Source: Dehalococcoidia bacterium
GTDB taxonomy: Bacteria; Chloroflexota; Dehalococcoidia; Lucifugimonadales; Lucifugimonadaceae
DNA: 64,000 bases
NCBI GenBank assembly: GCA_022819585.1
Contig: JAJEGY010000030.1
Location: 1-64,000 of the forward strand
Direction of reading: 5' to 3'
Every line of letters starts with the position of its first letter. Position 1 is the stretch's first letter. Shown here one piece after another: positions 24,392 to 33,133 of the stretch. Position numbers and translations under genes: made by a program. The notes under the pieces were generated by a model. The model saw only the letters and a program-made list of their open reading frames with translations. It was not told the origin of the DNA and made no database searches.

Positions 24392-26515
24392 ATGAAGAAC
24401 AAATTGCAATCAATACCAAGACCGCGTTGGGTCTGGTTAGCGATGCTGTCATCCCTTGCGGGCATCGCCTCGTTCGCTATCTTCGCGTGCGGAGGCGAGA
24501 GGATCGTTGAGGTCACTGTCCAGACTGAGGTTATCCGCACCGTCGAGGTCGAGGTCCCCGTAGAAGTTGAGAGGGAGGTTGTTCGCGAAGTCGAGGTTGA
24601 AGTCCCGGTCGAGGTCGTCAAGGAAGTCGTCCGCGAGGTTGAGAAGGAAGTCGCCGTCGAGGTCGTCAAGGAAGTCGTCCAGACAGTCGAAGTCGAGAAG
24701 GAAGTCGCCGTCGAGGTCGTCAAAGAGGTCATCAAGGAAGTCGAAAAGGAAGTTGCCGTTGAGGTTGTGAAAGAGGTTCAGGTCGAGGTCGTAGTCACGG
24801 CCACCCCCGTCCTCCCACCCACCGCCACACCGGTTCCCGCAGCAACCGACGCCCCACCATCTCGCCAGGCGCCTGGCGAATTGGTCTGGGCAATCGGCGA
24901 CAGTCAACGCAACTGGTCAGGCTTCAACGCCGGAAACCTATGTTGCGGAGCCAAGGCTTTAAGCGTTGTCGAGACGCTGTTCAAGCCCGTCGGCACGAAC
25001 ATCGCCGAGAATCTGCTTGCCGAGAGCTTCGAGTTCGATTCAGACCTCACTTACGTCGATGTCAAGGTCCGACAAGGCGTCGAATTCCACAAGGGATTTG
25101 GGTCGTTGACCGCTGAAGACATCGCATGGTCGACCAATGACACTAACCCCAACCTGTCTAACGAGTTGGGTTCTGGCCAAACCAGCGTTACCGACGGCTC
25201 AGGCACGTGGGCAGGCTTCTTGGGCGCCAATCCGAGCGAGGCAATCGACGACCAGACCGTCCGTATTCGGTGGGAGAACTTTGACCCGCGCTGGGACACC
25301 TGGTTCTTCGGACAAGATGGACTTGGGGCTGGCATAGTCAGCAAGAGGGCATTTGAAGAGATGGGCAAGGATTGGAACAACGACAACATCGTTGGGACAG
25401 GCCCATTCGAATTCACCAACTGGGTACGCGGCGACCGCACAGAATACACGGCTCTAAGCGAGCACTGGCGAGCGGTGCCCGAGATCGCAAAGATCACTCG
25501 CGTGTCGGTTCCTGACGAAAGCGTCAGAATCGTGATGCTGCAGAACGGTGAAGCAGACATCGCCGAGATCGGGACCAGCAACATCCCGACCGTCGAGCGT
25601 TTCGGTATGGTACGCAACGGTTCCGGGACCGCCCGAATGGTCACAGTAATGTTCGCTGGCAACCTGTGGGAGACGAACCACCCCACTACCGGCGATCCCT
25701 TGGAGATCGTCACTTACACGCACGACCTCCCATGGTTGGGCAATCCTCACAAACCTGACGACGGCAACAACCCAGCCGGCATGGACGACATGGAACAGGC
25801 AAGGCTGGTCCGCCAAGCTCTAGCCATGGCGATCGACCGTCAGCTGATTAACGAAGCCGTTATCGGCGGTGTCGGATGGCCAGTCGAGATCCCGTATTTC
25901 GACATCAACCACCCGGACTGGGAAAAGGACCGATGGGGCGTCGGATATGACCCTGCCATGGCTGAGGCACTGCTTGATCAGGCAGGATTCCCGCGCGGCG
26001 GCAACGGCACTCGATTCAAGATCGCCATGTTCGCCTGGCCAGTCGGACACTTCTTCGGCGACATCGGCGACGCTGTAGCCCAATTCTGGGAAGAAGTCGG
26101 CGTAGATGTAGACGTTCTGCACTACGAATACACTGTGTTCCGCCCAACCCTAGTGGGACGCTCTGCTACTCAAGCATGGACTGACACGGGTCCGCTGGAG
26201 AACTTTGCGACCACGCCTTGGGACTTCCCACGCGGTATTCAAATGAGCGCCATCGCTCGCGGAGGTAAGAGCCACGGTATCGAGATACCCGAAGCGACAG
26301 CCAACTACAAGAACGTATCGGCTGAACCAGACCGCGCTGCTCGGATCAACCTGAACAAGGACTTCGCAGACTTCCTGAGGCACTGGATGCCTGGATTCGG
26401 CGTTGTAGCGGTACCCAGCTTGATCGTCTACAACCCGAACGCGATCGGTTCGTGGGACATGGAGCCTGGTCTTCGACAGGCGATCAACTCCCCGGAGAAG
26501 ATCACCCTCCCGTAG
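24392..26515 (+). CDS. Peptide/nickel-type ABC transporter substrate-binding lipoprotein (SBP_bac_5) with Val-Glu-Lys linker
   Basis: 707 aa. The ATG at 24392 has AGAGG 6 nt upstream, and a TTG at 24386 is rejected. The signal ends at lipobox Cys33 (IFAC). Residues 38-137 are a 100-residue linker of repeating VEV, VKEV and EKEV units, then a Thr/Pro-rich hinge (TATPVLPPTATPVP) and the binding domain from about residue 160. The domain shows VETLFKPVG, LLAESFEFDSDLTYVDVKVRQGVEFHKGFGSLTAEDIAWS, and RQALAMAIDRQLINEAVIGG in pieces, which are typical of family 5 receptors. Ligand probably a peptide or other organic compound. Confidence 0.9.
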   Translation: MKNKLQSIPRPRWVWLAMLSSLAGIASFAIFACGGERIVEVTVQTEVIRTVEVEVPVEVEREVVREVEVEVPVEVVKEVVREVEKEVAVEVVKEVVQTVEVEKEVAVEVVKEVIKEVEKEVAVEVVKEVQVEVVVTATPVLPPTATPVPAATDAPPSRQAPGELVWAIGDSQRNWSGFNAGNLCCGAKALSVVETLFKPVGTNIAENLLAESFEFDSDLTYVDVKVRQGVEFHKGFGSLTAEDIAWSTNDTNPNLSNELGSGQTSVTDGSGTWAGFLGANPSEAIDDQTVRIRWENFDPRWDTWFFGQDGLGAGIVSKRAFEEMGKDWNNDNIVGTGPFEFTNWVRGDRTEYTALSEHWRAVPEIAKITRVSVPDESVRIVMLQNGEADIAEIGTSNIPTVERFGMVRNGSGTARMVTVMFAGNLWETNHPTTGDPLEIVTYTHDLPWLGNPHKPDDGNNPAGMDDMEQARLVRQALAMAIDRQLINEAVIGGVGWPVEIPYFDINHPDWEKDRWGVGYDPAMAEALLDQAGFPRGGNGTRFKIAMFAWPVGHFFGDIGDAVAQFWEEVGVDVDVLHYEYTVFRPTLVGRSATQAWTDTGPLENFATTPWDFPRGIQMSAIARGGKSHGIEIPEATANYKNVSAEPDRAARINLNKDFADFLRHWMPGFGVVAVPSLIVYNPNAIGSWDMEPGLRQAINSPEKITLP
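24503..24802 (+). repeat. Imperfect tandem coding repeats for the Val-Glu-Lys linker
   Basis: Blocks such as GAAGTCGCCGTCGAGGTCGT recur within the linker of the binding protein. The repeats keep the amino-acid pattern but vary at third positions. Confidence 0.75.
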
Positions 26516-26587
26516 CCGGACTTCAGCCGCACAGGCTCGAACCCTTGAATCGATATAAGGTTCGGATCAAGGATCGAGCCGATCCAT

Positions 26588-26616
26588 CCCCTCTCCCGCT
26601 GAAAGTGGGAGAGGGG
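26588..26616. repeat. CCCTCTCCC palindrome family, copy 2
   Basis: CCCCTCTCCC (26588-26597) pairs with GGGAGAGGGG (26607-26616) across GCTGAAAGT. It lies between the binding-protein and permease genes and could weaken read-through within the operon. Confidence 0.7.
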
Positions 26617-26661
26617 TATCGTTACTCCGTGGATTGGGATCAGGAGACCTGAAGTTCAAAG

Positions 26662-27612
26662 ATGCGTAGGTATCTCGCACGCCGTCTGCTCTTTGCAGTG
26701 TTAACGCTTTGGGGCGTGACAATTCTGGTGTTTGGACTTTCTCGCTTAGGCCCAGATCCGCTTCTGGCTTACGTGCGCGACGACACCTACGGCTTGGCCG
26801 CCGATACCGTAGCAGAACTTAAGGCTAAGTGGGGTTTGGATAGACCCGTCTATGTCCAATATTTCGTCTGGCTAGGTAACATCTTGCAAGGCGATATGGG
26901 TGAGAGCATCGCCACTCAGCGATCAGTCTCGCAGACCATCATGGAAGCGTTGCCCAACAGTCTCCAACTCGCCGCTGTTGCGTGGGTCTTGGGCACCATA
27001 CCCGGAGTGATGCTGGGAGTGATTTCCGCCGTAAAACGCGGCAGCGGCATCGACTACTTCGGACGTGCCATCGCCCTTGTGGGGCAAGCCACACCAGCAT
27101 TCTGGCTGGCGATTTTATGCATTCTGCTATTCGCCGGGTACCTGCAATGGTTGCCGTCAGCGACGAAAGCACCGGCGACATCCCCACTGTTGACGCAAGC
27201 CAAGCACTTCATCATGCCTGCGTTCGTGCTGGCTTTCGACCCTTGGGCGACGTACCTGCGCTTGACGCGATCTTCGATGCTCGAGGTACTCGATTCCGAA
27301 TACGTGAAACTAGCTCGCGCCAAGGGAGCTTCTACCGGCTCCGTGATCTTGAAGCACGCCCTGCACAACGCCCTCATCCAGCCAATTACCGTATCCGCGT
27401 TGGTATTGGCCGCGTTCATAACTGGATCGGTCTTTGTGGAAACCGTGTTTGCCTGGCCCGGAATCGGACGATTAGCAGTTCAAGGTGCTTTGGACAACGA
27501 TGCGCCTATCGTCGCGGGAACAGCTCTGATCTTTGGCGCCGGCTACGTCGTCCTCAACTTTGTCGCAGACATGCTCTACCTTGTGATCGACCCGAGGATC
27601 CGCTACTCCTGA
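26662..27612 (+). CDS. dppB: Peptide-type ABC transporter permease (DppB-like)
   Basis: 316-aa inner-membrane permease with six helices. It begins MRRYLARRLLFAVLTLWGVTILVFGLSRL, the usual DppB/OppB start. The extracellular region (PDPLLAYVRDDTYGL, LGLDRPVY-like segment) precedes the transport domain, and the coupling loop is LDSEYVKLARAKGASTGSVILKHALHNAL. The end is VLNFVADMLYLVIDPRIRYS. Its stop shares one base with the next start. Confidence 0.93.
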   Translation: MRRYLARRLLFAVLTLWGVTILVFGLSRLGPDPLLAYVRDDTYGLAADTVAELKAKWGLDRPVYVQYFVWLGNILQGDMGESIATQRSVSQTIMEALPNSLQLAAVAWVLGTIPGVMLGVISAVKRGSGIDYFGRAIALVGQATPAFWLAILCILLFAGYLQWLPSATKAPATSPLLTQAKHFIMPAFVLAFDPWATYLRLTRSSMLEVLDSEYVKLARAKGASTGSVILKHALHNALIQPITVSALVLAAFITGSVFVETVFAWPGIGRLAVQGALDNDAPIVAGTALIFGAGYVVLNFVADMLYLVIDPRIRYS

Positions 27613-28538
27613 TGAACACTACCAGCCAGATCCAGAGTGCAGACGGCGCTCCCAAGGTAGTTTCCACCGATTACGTTTGGTACTCACCCCTCGACTGGTG
27701 GCGGTTCCTGCGTCGATGGCCCGTCATCCCGGTGTCGATATTGGTTTTGGTGGCCCTCGGTGCGATCTTCGCCAATCAGATAAGCCCTCACGAACCCGAT
27801 AAAGGTAACTTGCGAGCACGGGACATCCCGCCTCTGTGGTTCGAAGGCAGCAGCACCGAATACCCGTTGGGCACCAACAACCTCGGTCAAGACATGCTGG
27901 TCCGTGTTTTGGAAGGAGCACGAGTATCTCTCGTCGTCGCCAGCGTTGCAGTGTTATTCGGCCTGTTCGTAGGCACATTGACGGGTATGTTGGCGGGATA
28001 CTTCGGGGGATTGCTAGACGAGATACTCATGCGTCTGGTCGACCTTTGGTCTTCTTTGCCTTTGTTGATGATCGCCATAATCTGGGCGGTCAGCATTCAA
28101 CCGAGTCTTTGGTCCGTCACATTATTGCTATCAATCTTCTCCTGGTCCGCGGGCACTAGGAACATTCGCGGAGAGATCCTATCCCTAAAAGGCCGCGACT
28201 TCGTAATCGCGGCACGTACGATGGGCGCCAGCGACTTCCGAATCTTGTGGCGACACCTCTTCCCTCAGATCGTCCACATCGTCATCGTCGTGACGACTTT
28301 GCGAACGGGAGCTTTGATTGTTGCGGAATCTGGTCTCTCGTTTCTGGGAGTCGGCCTGCCTGCCTCCGTTCCCAGTTGGGGTCTATTGATCACTCAAGGC
28401 CGAGCATTCTTGACAACCACGAACTGGTGGATGTCCATCGTCCCCGGTCTGTTCCTGTTTTTCACGGTCATGTCACTCAACTTCCTTGGCGACTGGTTGA
28501 GAGACCGACTGGACCCGCGGTTGCGTCAGATCGACTAA
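27612..28538 (+). CDS. dppC: Peptide-type ABC transporter permease (DppC-like)
   Basis: 308 aa starting at the ATG that overlaps the dppB stop by one base; the longer open frame to 26982 is not real. It has the N-terminal OppC-like segment (WWRFLRRWPVIPVSILVLVALGAIFA), the LGTNNLGQDMLVRVLEGARVSL motif and the coupling loop LKGRDFVIAARTMGASDFRILWRHLFP. The C-terminus LGDWLRDRLDPRLRQ is typical. No DppD/DppF ATPase gene follows. Confidence 0.93.
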   Translation: MNTTSQIQSADGAPKVVSTDYVWYSPLDWWRFLRRWPVIPVSILVLVALGAIFANQISPHEPDKGNLRARDIPPLWFEGSSTEYPLGTNNLGQDMLVRVLEGARVSLVVASVAVLFGLFVGTLTGMLAGYFGGLLDEILMRLVDLWSSLPLLMIAIIWAVSIQPSLWSVTLLLSIFSWSAGTRNIRGEILSLKGRDFVIAARTMGASDFRILWRHLFPQIVHIVIVVTTLRTGALIVAESGLSFLGVGLPASVPSWGLLITQGRAFLTTTNWWMSIVPGLFLFFTVMSLNFLGDWLRDRLDPRLRQID

Positions 28539-28578
28539 CCGGCGCTGTCATTCAATGCCCGCGCGATAATTGAGCGCC

Positions 28579-30177
28579 ATGACCACCCATGACGCGTCCC
28601 CGATTTCCGCATCGAGTTTGACCGAACGTCTATCCGACGGCTTCTCAGTTGCAATCGAGATAGAAACCTCCCGTGGATTGGCCTTGGGGGACGACGCCCG
28701 CCACTCCGTCGAACTGGCTCAAACAGCTGCCGACGAAGGCCGCATCGACGCGGTATGCTTCACCGACAACCCCGGCGGTAATCCACACATAACCCCAGAA
28801 ACATTAGGCCTAGAACTTCTCGACCGCGATGTTGAGGTGGTAATCAACCTTTCGTGTAAGGACTACAACCGCAACTCTCTGGAAGGCCGTCTATGGTCGC
28901 TCTCGAGCCTCGGTTTCAGCAACGTCCTATGCCTTTCCGGCGACTATCCTGTCGCTGGATTTTCAGGCCAAGCACAACCAGTTTTCGATACCGATTCAGT
29001 CGGATTGCTCGAGATGATCCGACAAATGAACAATGGCTTGCGAGTCACACTCCCCGGACGACGCAGTTCCGAAACCGAACTCGACCACACCAACTTCCAT
29101 CCCGGCGCAGCAGTCAACCCCTTCAAGTTGCACGAGGGCGAGTACCTCACGCAGCTCTACAAGATGGATTTCAAGCTACGTACCGGTGCCGAATGGCTAG
29201 TGTCCCAGATAGGATACGACGCCCGAAAACACCACGAACTGATCCGATACCTCAACTGGAAACACGGCGACAACGGCATCGTGCCCCCAGTGCTGGGTTC
29301 CATCTATGTCCTAAGCGCCCCAGCCGCTAGGTTTTTCGGGCGTTGGGGGATCCCGGGTGTAGCCGTCAATTCTGAGTTGGTTGAAGTCGCTAACAGCGCC
29401 GCCAAATCAAAAGACCGCGGCCGAGCCTTCTTCAACGAGCTCGCAGCCAAACAGATCGCCGTCCTCCGCGGCTGCGGATACAGCGGAGTCTATCTGTCGG
29501 GCAGGTTGACCTACAAGCGCATCGAGCAGATCCTCGACATAGCAGAAGGCATCAAAGGCGCAGGATGGAAAGACGCAGCCGCTGAGATCGGCTACTCGCA
29601 ACCAAACGAGTTCTACCTCTTCGAACCGGGAGAGAGGCCAAACACCGCGTCCCATGAACTCAATCGAGAATACGCCAAGCGCCGCGGCAAACGATCGTCA
29701 TTCCTAAGACGCGCACTCCATCCTGACCTCCCATATCGCGTCGGCCGATTCGGAAAACACTTCGTTTTCGATCACAACGCCCCCGCTTTCAAACCTAGCG
29801 CCGCTATCTATCGCCAGATCGAAAAGAGCAAGATCGCTACCAAAGCCGCGCACGCCGCAGAGCAGATGATGAAGGTGCCCCTTTACGGTTGCCGAGACTG
29901 CGGCGACTGCTCTCTGCCCGACATCGCCGAACTCTGCCCAGAATCGCAATGCGTGAAGAACCAACGCAACGGCCCATGCGGCGGCACTCACGCCGGAAAA
30001 TGCGAAATCCTTGACAAGGACTGCATCTACCTCCGTGCCTACAACACTCTCAAGCTTTACGGCGAAGAGGAAACAATGCTCGAACACCCCGTTGTGTTCA
30101 AAGACTCCTCTCTCCAAGGCACCGCATCGTGGGCCAACACCTTCTCCAAACGCGACCACTACGGCACTCAAGACTAA
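28579..30177 (+). CDS. Methylenetetrahydrofolate reductase-type protein with C-terminal Cys-rich MTHFR_C domain
   Basis: 532 aa. A TIM-barrel part (about 1-330) resembles MetF: VAIEIETSRGLALGD, the NLSCKDYNRNSLEGRLWSL region, and NVLCLSGDYP. It corresponds to reduction of 5,10-methylene-THF to 5-methyl-THF. The C-terminal part (about 430-515) has many cysteines (YGCRDCGDC, ELCPESQC, GPCGG, GKCE, DKDC) matching the MTHFR_C/MetV-like domain that probably binds iron-sulfur or zinc. The fusion of both parts suggests a ferredoxin-linked or otherwise unusual reductase. ATG at 28579 preferred over TTG at 28570. It lies 40 nt after dppC. Confidence 0.85.
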   Translation: MTTHDASPISASSLTERLSDGFSVAIEIETSRGLALGDDARHSVELAQTAADEGRIDAVCFTDNPGGNPHITPETLGLELLDRDVEVVINLSCKDYNRNSLEGRLWSLSSLGFSNVLCLSGDYPVAGFSGQAQPVFDTDSVGLLEMIRQMNNGLRVTLPGRRSSETELDHTNFHPGAAVNPFKLHEGEYLTQLYKMDFKLRTGAEWLVSQIGYDARKHHELIRYLNWKHGDNGIVPPVLGSIYVLSAPAARFFGRWGIPGVAVNSELVEVANSAAKSKDRGRAFFNELAAKQIAVLRGCGYSGVYLSGRLTYKRIEQILDIAEGIKGAGWKDAAAEIGYSQPNEFYLFEPGERPNTASHELNREYAKRRGKRSSFLRRALHPDLPYRVGRFGKHFVFDHNAPAFKPSAAIYRQIEKSKIATKAAHAAEQMMKVPLYGCRDCGDCSLPDIAELCPESQCVKNQRNGPCGGTHAGKCEILDKDCIYLRAYNTLKLYGEEETMLEHPVVFKDSSLQGTASWANTFSKRDHYGTQD

Positions 30178-30275
30178 ACGCCGATTCCTGTCCGAAATAG
30201 CGGCTTAACAGTCGCCGCGTAGGATATTCTGCAAGCCACCCAACAATGGCTCTGTAGCGAATGGACGGTAATCCG

Positions 30276-31859
30276 ATGCAATTCGATCTTCTCATCATCA
30301 ACGGCACGGTATACGATGGCACTGGTGCACCCGGGATCAAAGCTGACGTTGGCATCGATGGCAAGCGAGTATCTGTAGTCGACGATCTCTCCTCCGCCAC
30401 CGCGACTCGAGTTATCAATGCCACCGGCCTAGCCGTAACCCCCGGTTTTATAGATGTCCACTCCCATGCCGATGCCGCACTACTGCGCGACGGTCAACAC
30501 GCCTGCGGTATCCGCCAAGGCGTAACCACCGAGATCATCGCCCCTGACGGCCTCACGCTAGCCCCACTCTCGCATGACAACTACCTGATGTACATGCACT
30601 ACTTGAGCGGCATCTTAGGTTACGCATCTGAAGACCTTGACATGTCGACTTACGCGACAGCAATGTCCAACTACCACAACAAGACCTCATGCAATGTCGC
30701 AATGTTTCTCGGACACGGTCCAGTTCGGCTGGAAGCGGTAGGGATGAAAGACGAGCCCTTGATTGGAGATGCTTGGGATCGCGCAGAACGAATCATCCGA
30801 GAGAGCTTCGAGCAGGGCGCATGTGGCTTCGCGACCGGCCTGTCTTACTATCCAAACTCTTATTCCGACACCGACGAACTCGTGAACATCATGAACGTCG
30901 TCAAGGAGTACGAGCGACCGTTGTCTATACATCTCAGGAACCACAACACTGATCGGGGCTTCGCGGGTGGCGGTGTTGAAGAGGCTATGGAGATTGGACG
31001 CAGATCAGGAGCGCAGATCCATCTTGAGCACTATCGCACTCAACCCAATTCCGCGGGAGACTTGGAATCGATCTTGGAGCCTGTAGAGAGGGCAAAGGCC
31101 GATGGAGTCGACGTGACGTTGGAGACGTACCCTTACCCCGTTGGATCAAGCTTCCCCCAGACATTCTTCCCTGGATGGTTCCATGAGGGCGGACCGGAAG
31201 CGATGTTGAAACTCTTATCGGACGGTGAGACACGCGAAGAAGTCACAGCCGGCATAAGAAGTGGGACGCGTGGCGGAGTATCAGGCAACGTTTGGTCAAG
31301 CATCGGCTCTGAAGCCAATAAACATTTGGAGGGGATGTCGTTTGACGACGTTGCTGACGAGTGGGGTGTCTCTCTCGAAGAAATGATGTGCCGAGTGATG
31401 TTGGAGGAGGACCTGAACTGCGGTTTCCGTGGTGCGCCACCCGCAAGCACTCGTGTCTGGCAACAAGTTGAGGCGGACATCATGGAGCTGATGCAACGTC
31501 CTGATTACATGGTGGGTTCGGACGCCATCCCGACAGGCGGAATGGTGCACCCGCGTGCCTATGGATGCTTCCCACGCATGATCGGCCGCCTCCGCCGACG
31601 TCACAACATCCCTCTTGAATTGATGGTTCAAAGGCTGTCGCAAAACGCCGCGTTGCGCTTCGGATTGAAGGACCGAGGAGGGATCGCAGTTGGGAAGTTC
31701 GCAGACATCGTTGTCTTCGACTCTGAACGTATTACTGATCGAGCTACTTTCGAAGATCCTGAGCAATACCCGGAGGGCATACCGTTCGTAGTAGTAAATG
31801 GTCAAGTAGCCGTCGATCACGAAAGGCTGACCGGAGTTTTAGCAGGGGAAGCCGTATAG
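30276..31859 (+). CDS. D-aminoacylase / N-acyl-D-amino-acid deacylase family amidohydrolase
   Basis: 527 aa from the ATG at 30276 (another ATG at 30261). Amidohydrolase-superfamily features are VTPGFIDVHSHADAAL (HxH metal site), LHLRNHN-like strand, IHLEHYRT (His), VGSDAIPTGG (catalytic Asp) and a C-terminal GKFADIVVFD. In typical D-aminoacylases the loop after QGVTTE contains a metal-bridging Cys (NCG). Here it reads IIAPDG, with Asp instead of Cys. Likely role: hydrolysis of N-acyl-D-amino acids or a related cyclic amide. Followed closely by the HARE-HTH gene. Confidence 0.85.
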   Translation: MQFDLLIINGTVYDGTGAPGIKADVGIDGKRVSVVDDLSSATATRVINATGLAVTPGFIDVHSHADAALLRDGQHACGIRQGVTTEIIAPDGLTLAPLSHDNYLMYMHYLSGILGYASEDLDMSTYATAMSNYHNKTSCNVAMFLGHGPVRLEAVGMKDEPLIGDAWDRAERIIRESFEQGACGFATGLSYYPNSYSDTDELVNIMNVVKEYERPLSIHLRNHNTDRGFAGGGVEEAMEIGRRSGAQIHLEHYRTQPNSAGDLESILEPVERAKADGVDVTLETYPYPVGSSFPQTFFPGWFHEGGPEAMLKLLSDGETREEVTAGIRSGTRGGVSGNVWSSIGSEANKHLEGMSFDDVADEWGVSLEEMMCRVMLEEDLNCGFRGAPPASTRVWQQVEADIMELMQRPDYMVGSDAIPTGGMVHPRAYGCFPRMIGRLRRRHNIPLELMVQRLSQNAALRFGLKDRGGIAVGKFADIVVFDSERITDRATFEDPEQYPEGIPFVVVNGQVAVDHERLTGVLAGEAV

Positions 31860-31869
31860 GAGGAAATAC

Positions 31870-33078
31870 ATGCGGTTGCTCGATGCCGCATTCGATGTAT
31901 TGAGACGCGCTGGCGAGCCGCTCTCGCCAGCCGAGATCGTGCGTCAGATCAAATCGGCACGTATACCGATTGATGCCAACGAACCGCTCGACGACGAATC
32001 GGTCAAGGTGGAACTCGAGCACGTTGCAACAGACGGTCACGATGACACCGGTATTGTTCAAACTCCTTCAGGAAGGTTCACTCTTCCCTCGATGCTGGAT
32101 CGAACGATTCGAACTGGAGCATCGATAGCGACGACAACCGCTTCGACGATGAATCCGATCAGCATCGCGTCTGCCATAGCCCGCGCCAACTTGGGCGCGA
32201 TGTGGACGCTCCAAGATGCGACCAAAGAGGTCCTGAAGCACGCCAAACGCCCCTTGAGCATCAGCGAAATGACAACTATGCTCCGTGCCGCTGGTGTCTT
32301 GAAGGGAACGCGATCGAAGGACGAAGCAGAGGTTCGTTCCCAACTGATCCAAGACATGCTCCAGCGCGGGCGTGAATCGGCCTTCGTGCGCGTCGGCAAC
32401 AACACCTACGCGTTGCGGTACTACTCTGCAGACGGAACAAAAGACGACGAGATTGAGGGAGACGTTGGCAAAGTAACAGACTATCAATCAGCGGTTGGTT
32501 CGTTGGCGAATGGTTCTGGCGATTCTGAAGCAACTGTGCGTGAGGACATGCTGCAAGAAACTTCAAAGCCACTCATCCGCGGAGGATTGACTCACGCCGT
32601 CACGACTCCTGTGCGGTTGGCGCGCAATCTTGCTGATGAGACGTTACCTGGGCAAAATCGCGAACCCAGCCAAGCGTTGCTTCGTCGCATCCGTAGCTTG
32701 AGCAACCAGCGGTTTGAACGCTTTATAGTCGTCTTTCTCGCCAGCATCGGCATGACCGATGTCGTAGTTATTAACCGTATGCGACCCGGCGAGTTGGATA
32801 TCCATGCCAGCCTCTCTATCGCCGACATCACGGAAGTTCGCTTCTCCATCCAAGCGTTGAACTGGCGCCGCGATATCCACGGCGGCGATGTCCAACTCCT
32901 CCGCGGCGGCATGAGAATCGGCGACCACGGATTGATTGTCACGACGTCAGACTTCCAACGAGGCGCACTTGAAGAAGCCAACCGCCAAGGAGCGATACCG
33001 ATCGCGGTGATCAACGGCGAGCGCTTAGTGGATCTGGCGCGGGAGCGTGGGGCGGTGAAGGTATTGGGGGTTACCTAG
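31870..33078 (+). CDS. HARE-HTH / Mrr-like restriction-endonuclease-fold protein
   Basis: 402 aa with an excellent ribosome-binding site, TAGGAGG, placed at the stop of the preceding gene. Two winged-helix HARE-HTH-like modules lie at about residues 1-75 (LLDAAFDVLRRAGEPLSPAEIVRQI) and 105-180 (TLQDATKEVLKHAKRPLSISEMTTML). The C-terminal 135 residues resemble Mrr_cat: LSNQRFERFIVVFLASIGM, GELDIHA, then VQLLRGGMRIGDHGLIVTTSDFQRGALEEA and AVINGERLVDLA. The usual Q-x-K after the acidic residue reads Q-A-L, so nuclease activity may be lost or changed. No modification methylase is nearby. Confidence 0.75.
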   Translation: MRLLDAAFDVLRRAGEPLSPAEIVRQIKSARIPIDANEPLDDESVKVELEHVATDGHDDTGIVQTPSGRFTLPSMLDRTIRTGASIATTTASTMNPISIASAIARANLGAMWTLQDATKEVLKHAKRPLSISEMTTMLRAAGVLKGTRSKDEAEVRSQLIQDMLQRGRESAFVRVGNNTYALRYYSADGTKDDEIEGDVGKVTDYQSAVGSLANGSGDSEATVREDMLQETSKPLIRGGLTHAVTTPVRLARNLADETLPGQNREPSQALLRRIRSLSNQRFERFIVVFLASIGMTDVVVINRMRPGELDIHASLSIADITEVRFSIQALNWRRDIHGGDVQLLRGGMRIGDHGLIVTTSDFQRGALEEANRQGAIPIAVINGERLVDLARERGAVKVLGVT

Positions 33079-33133
33079 CACAGTTCGCGGCAACAACCCA
33101 CCGGCCTCCACAAGCTGTCATTGGGCAATCAGA

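Noticed and set aside
24503-24802. CRISPR-like or other tandem DNA array
   Set aside because: The repeats are in frame, coding and degenerate at third positions; they encode the lipoprotein linker.
26982-27611. Long upstream part of the DppC frame
   Set aside because: It overlaps dppB completely and is Arg/Cys-rich noise; the ATG overlapping the dppB stop is the natural start.
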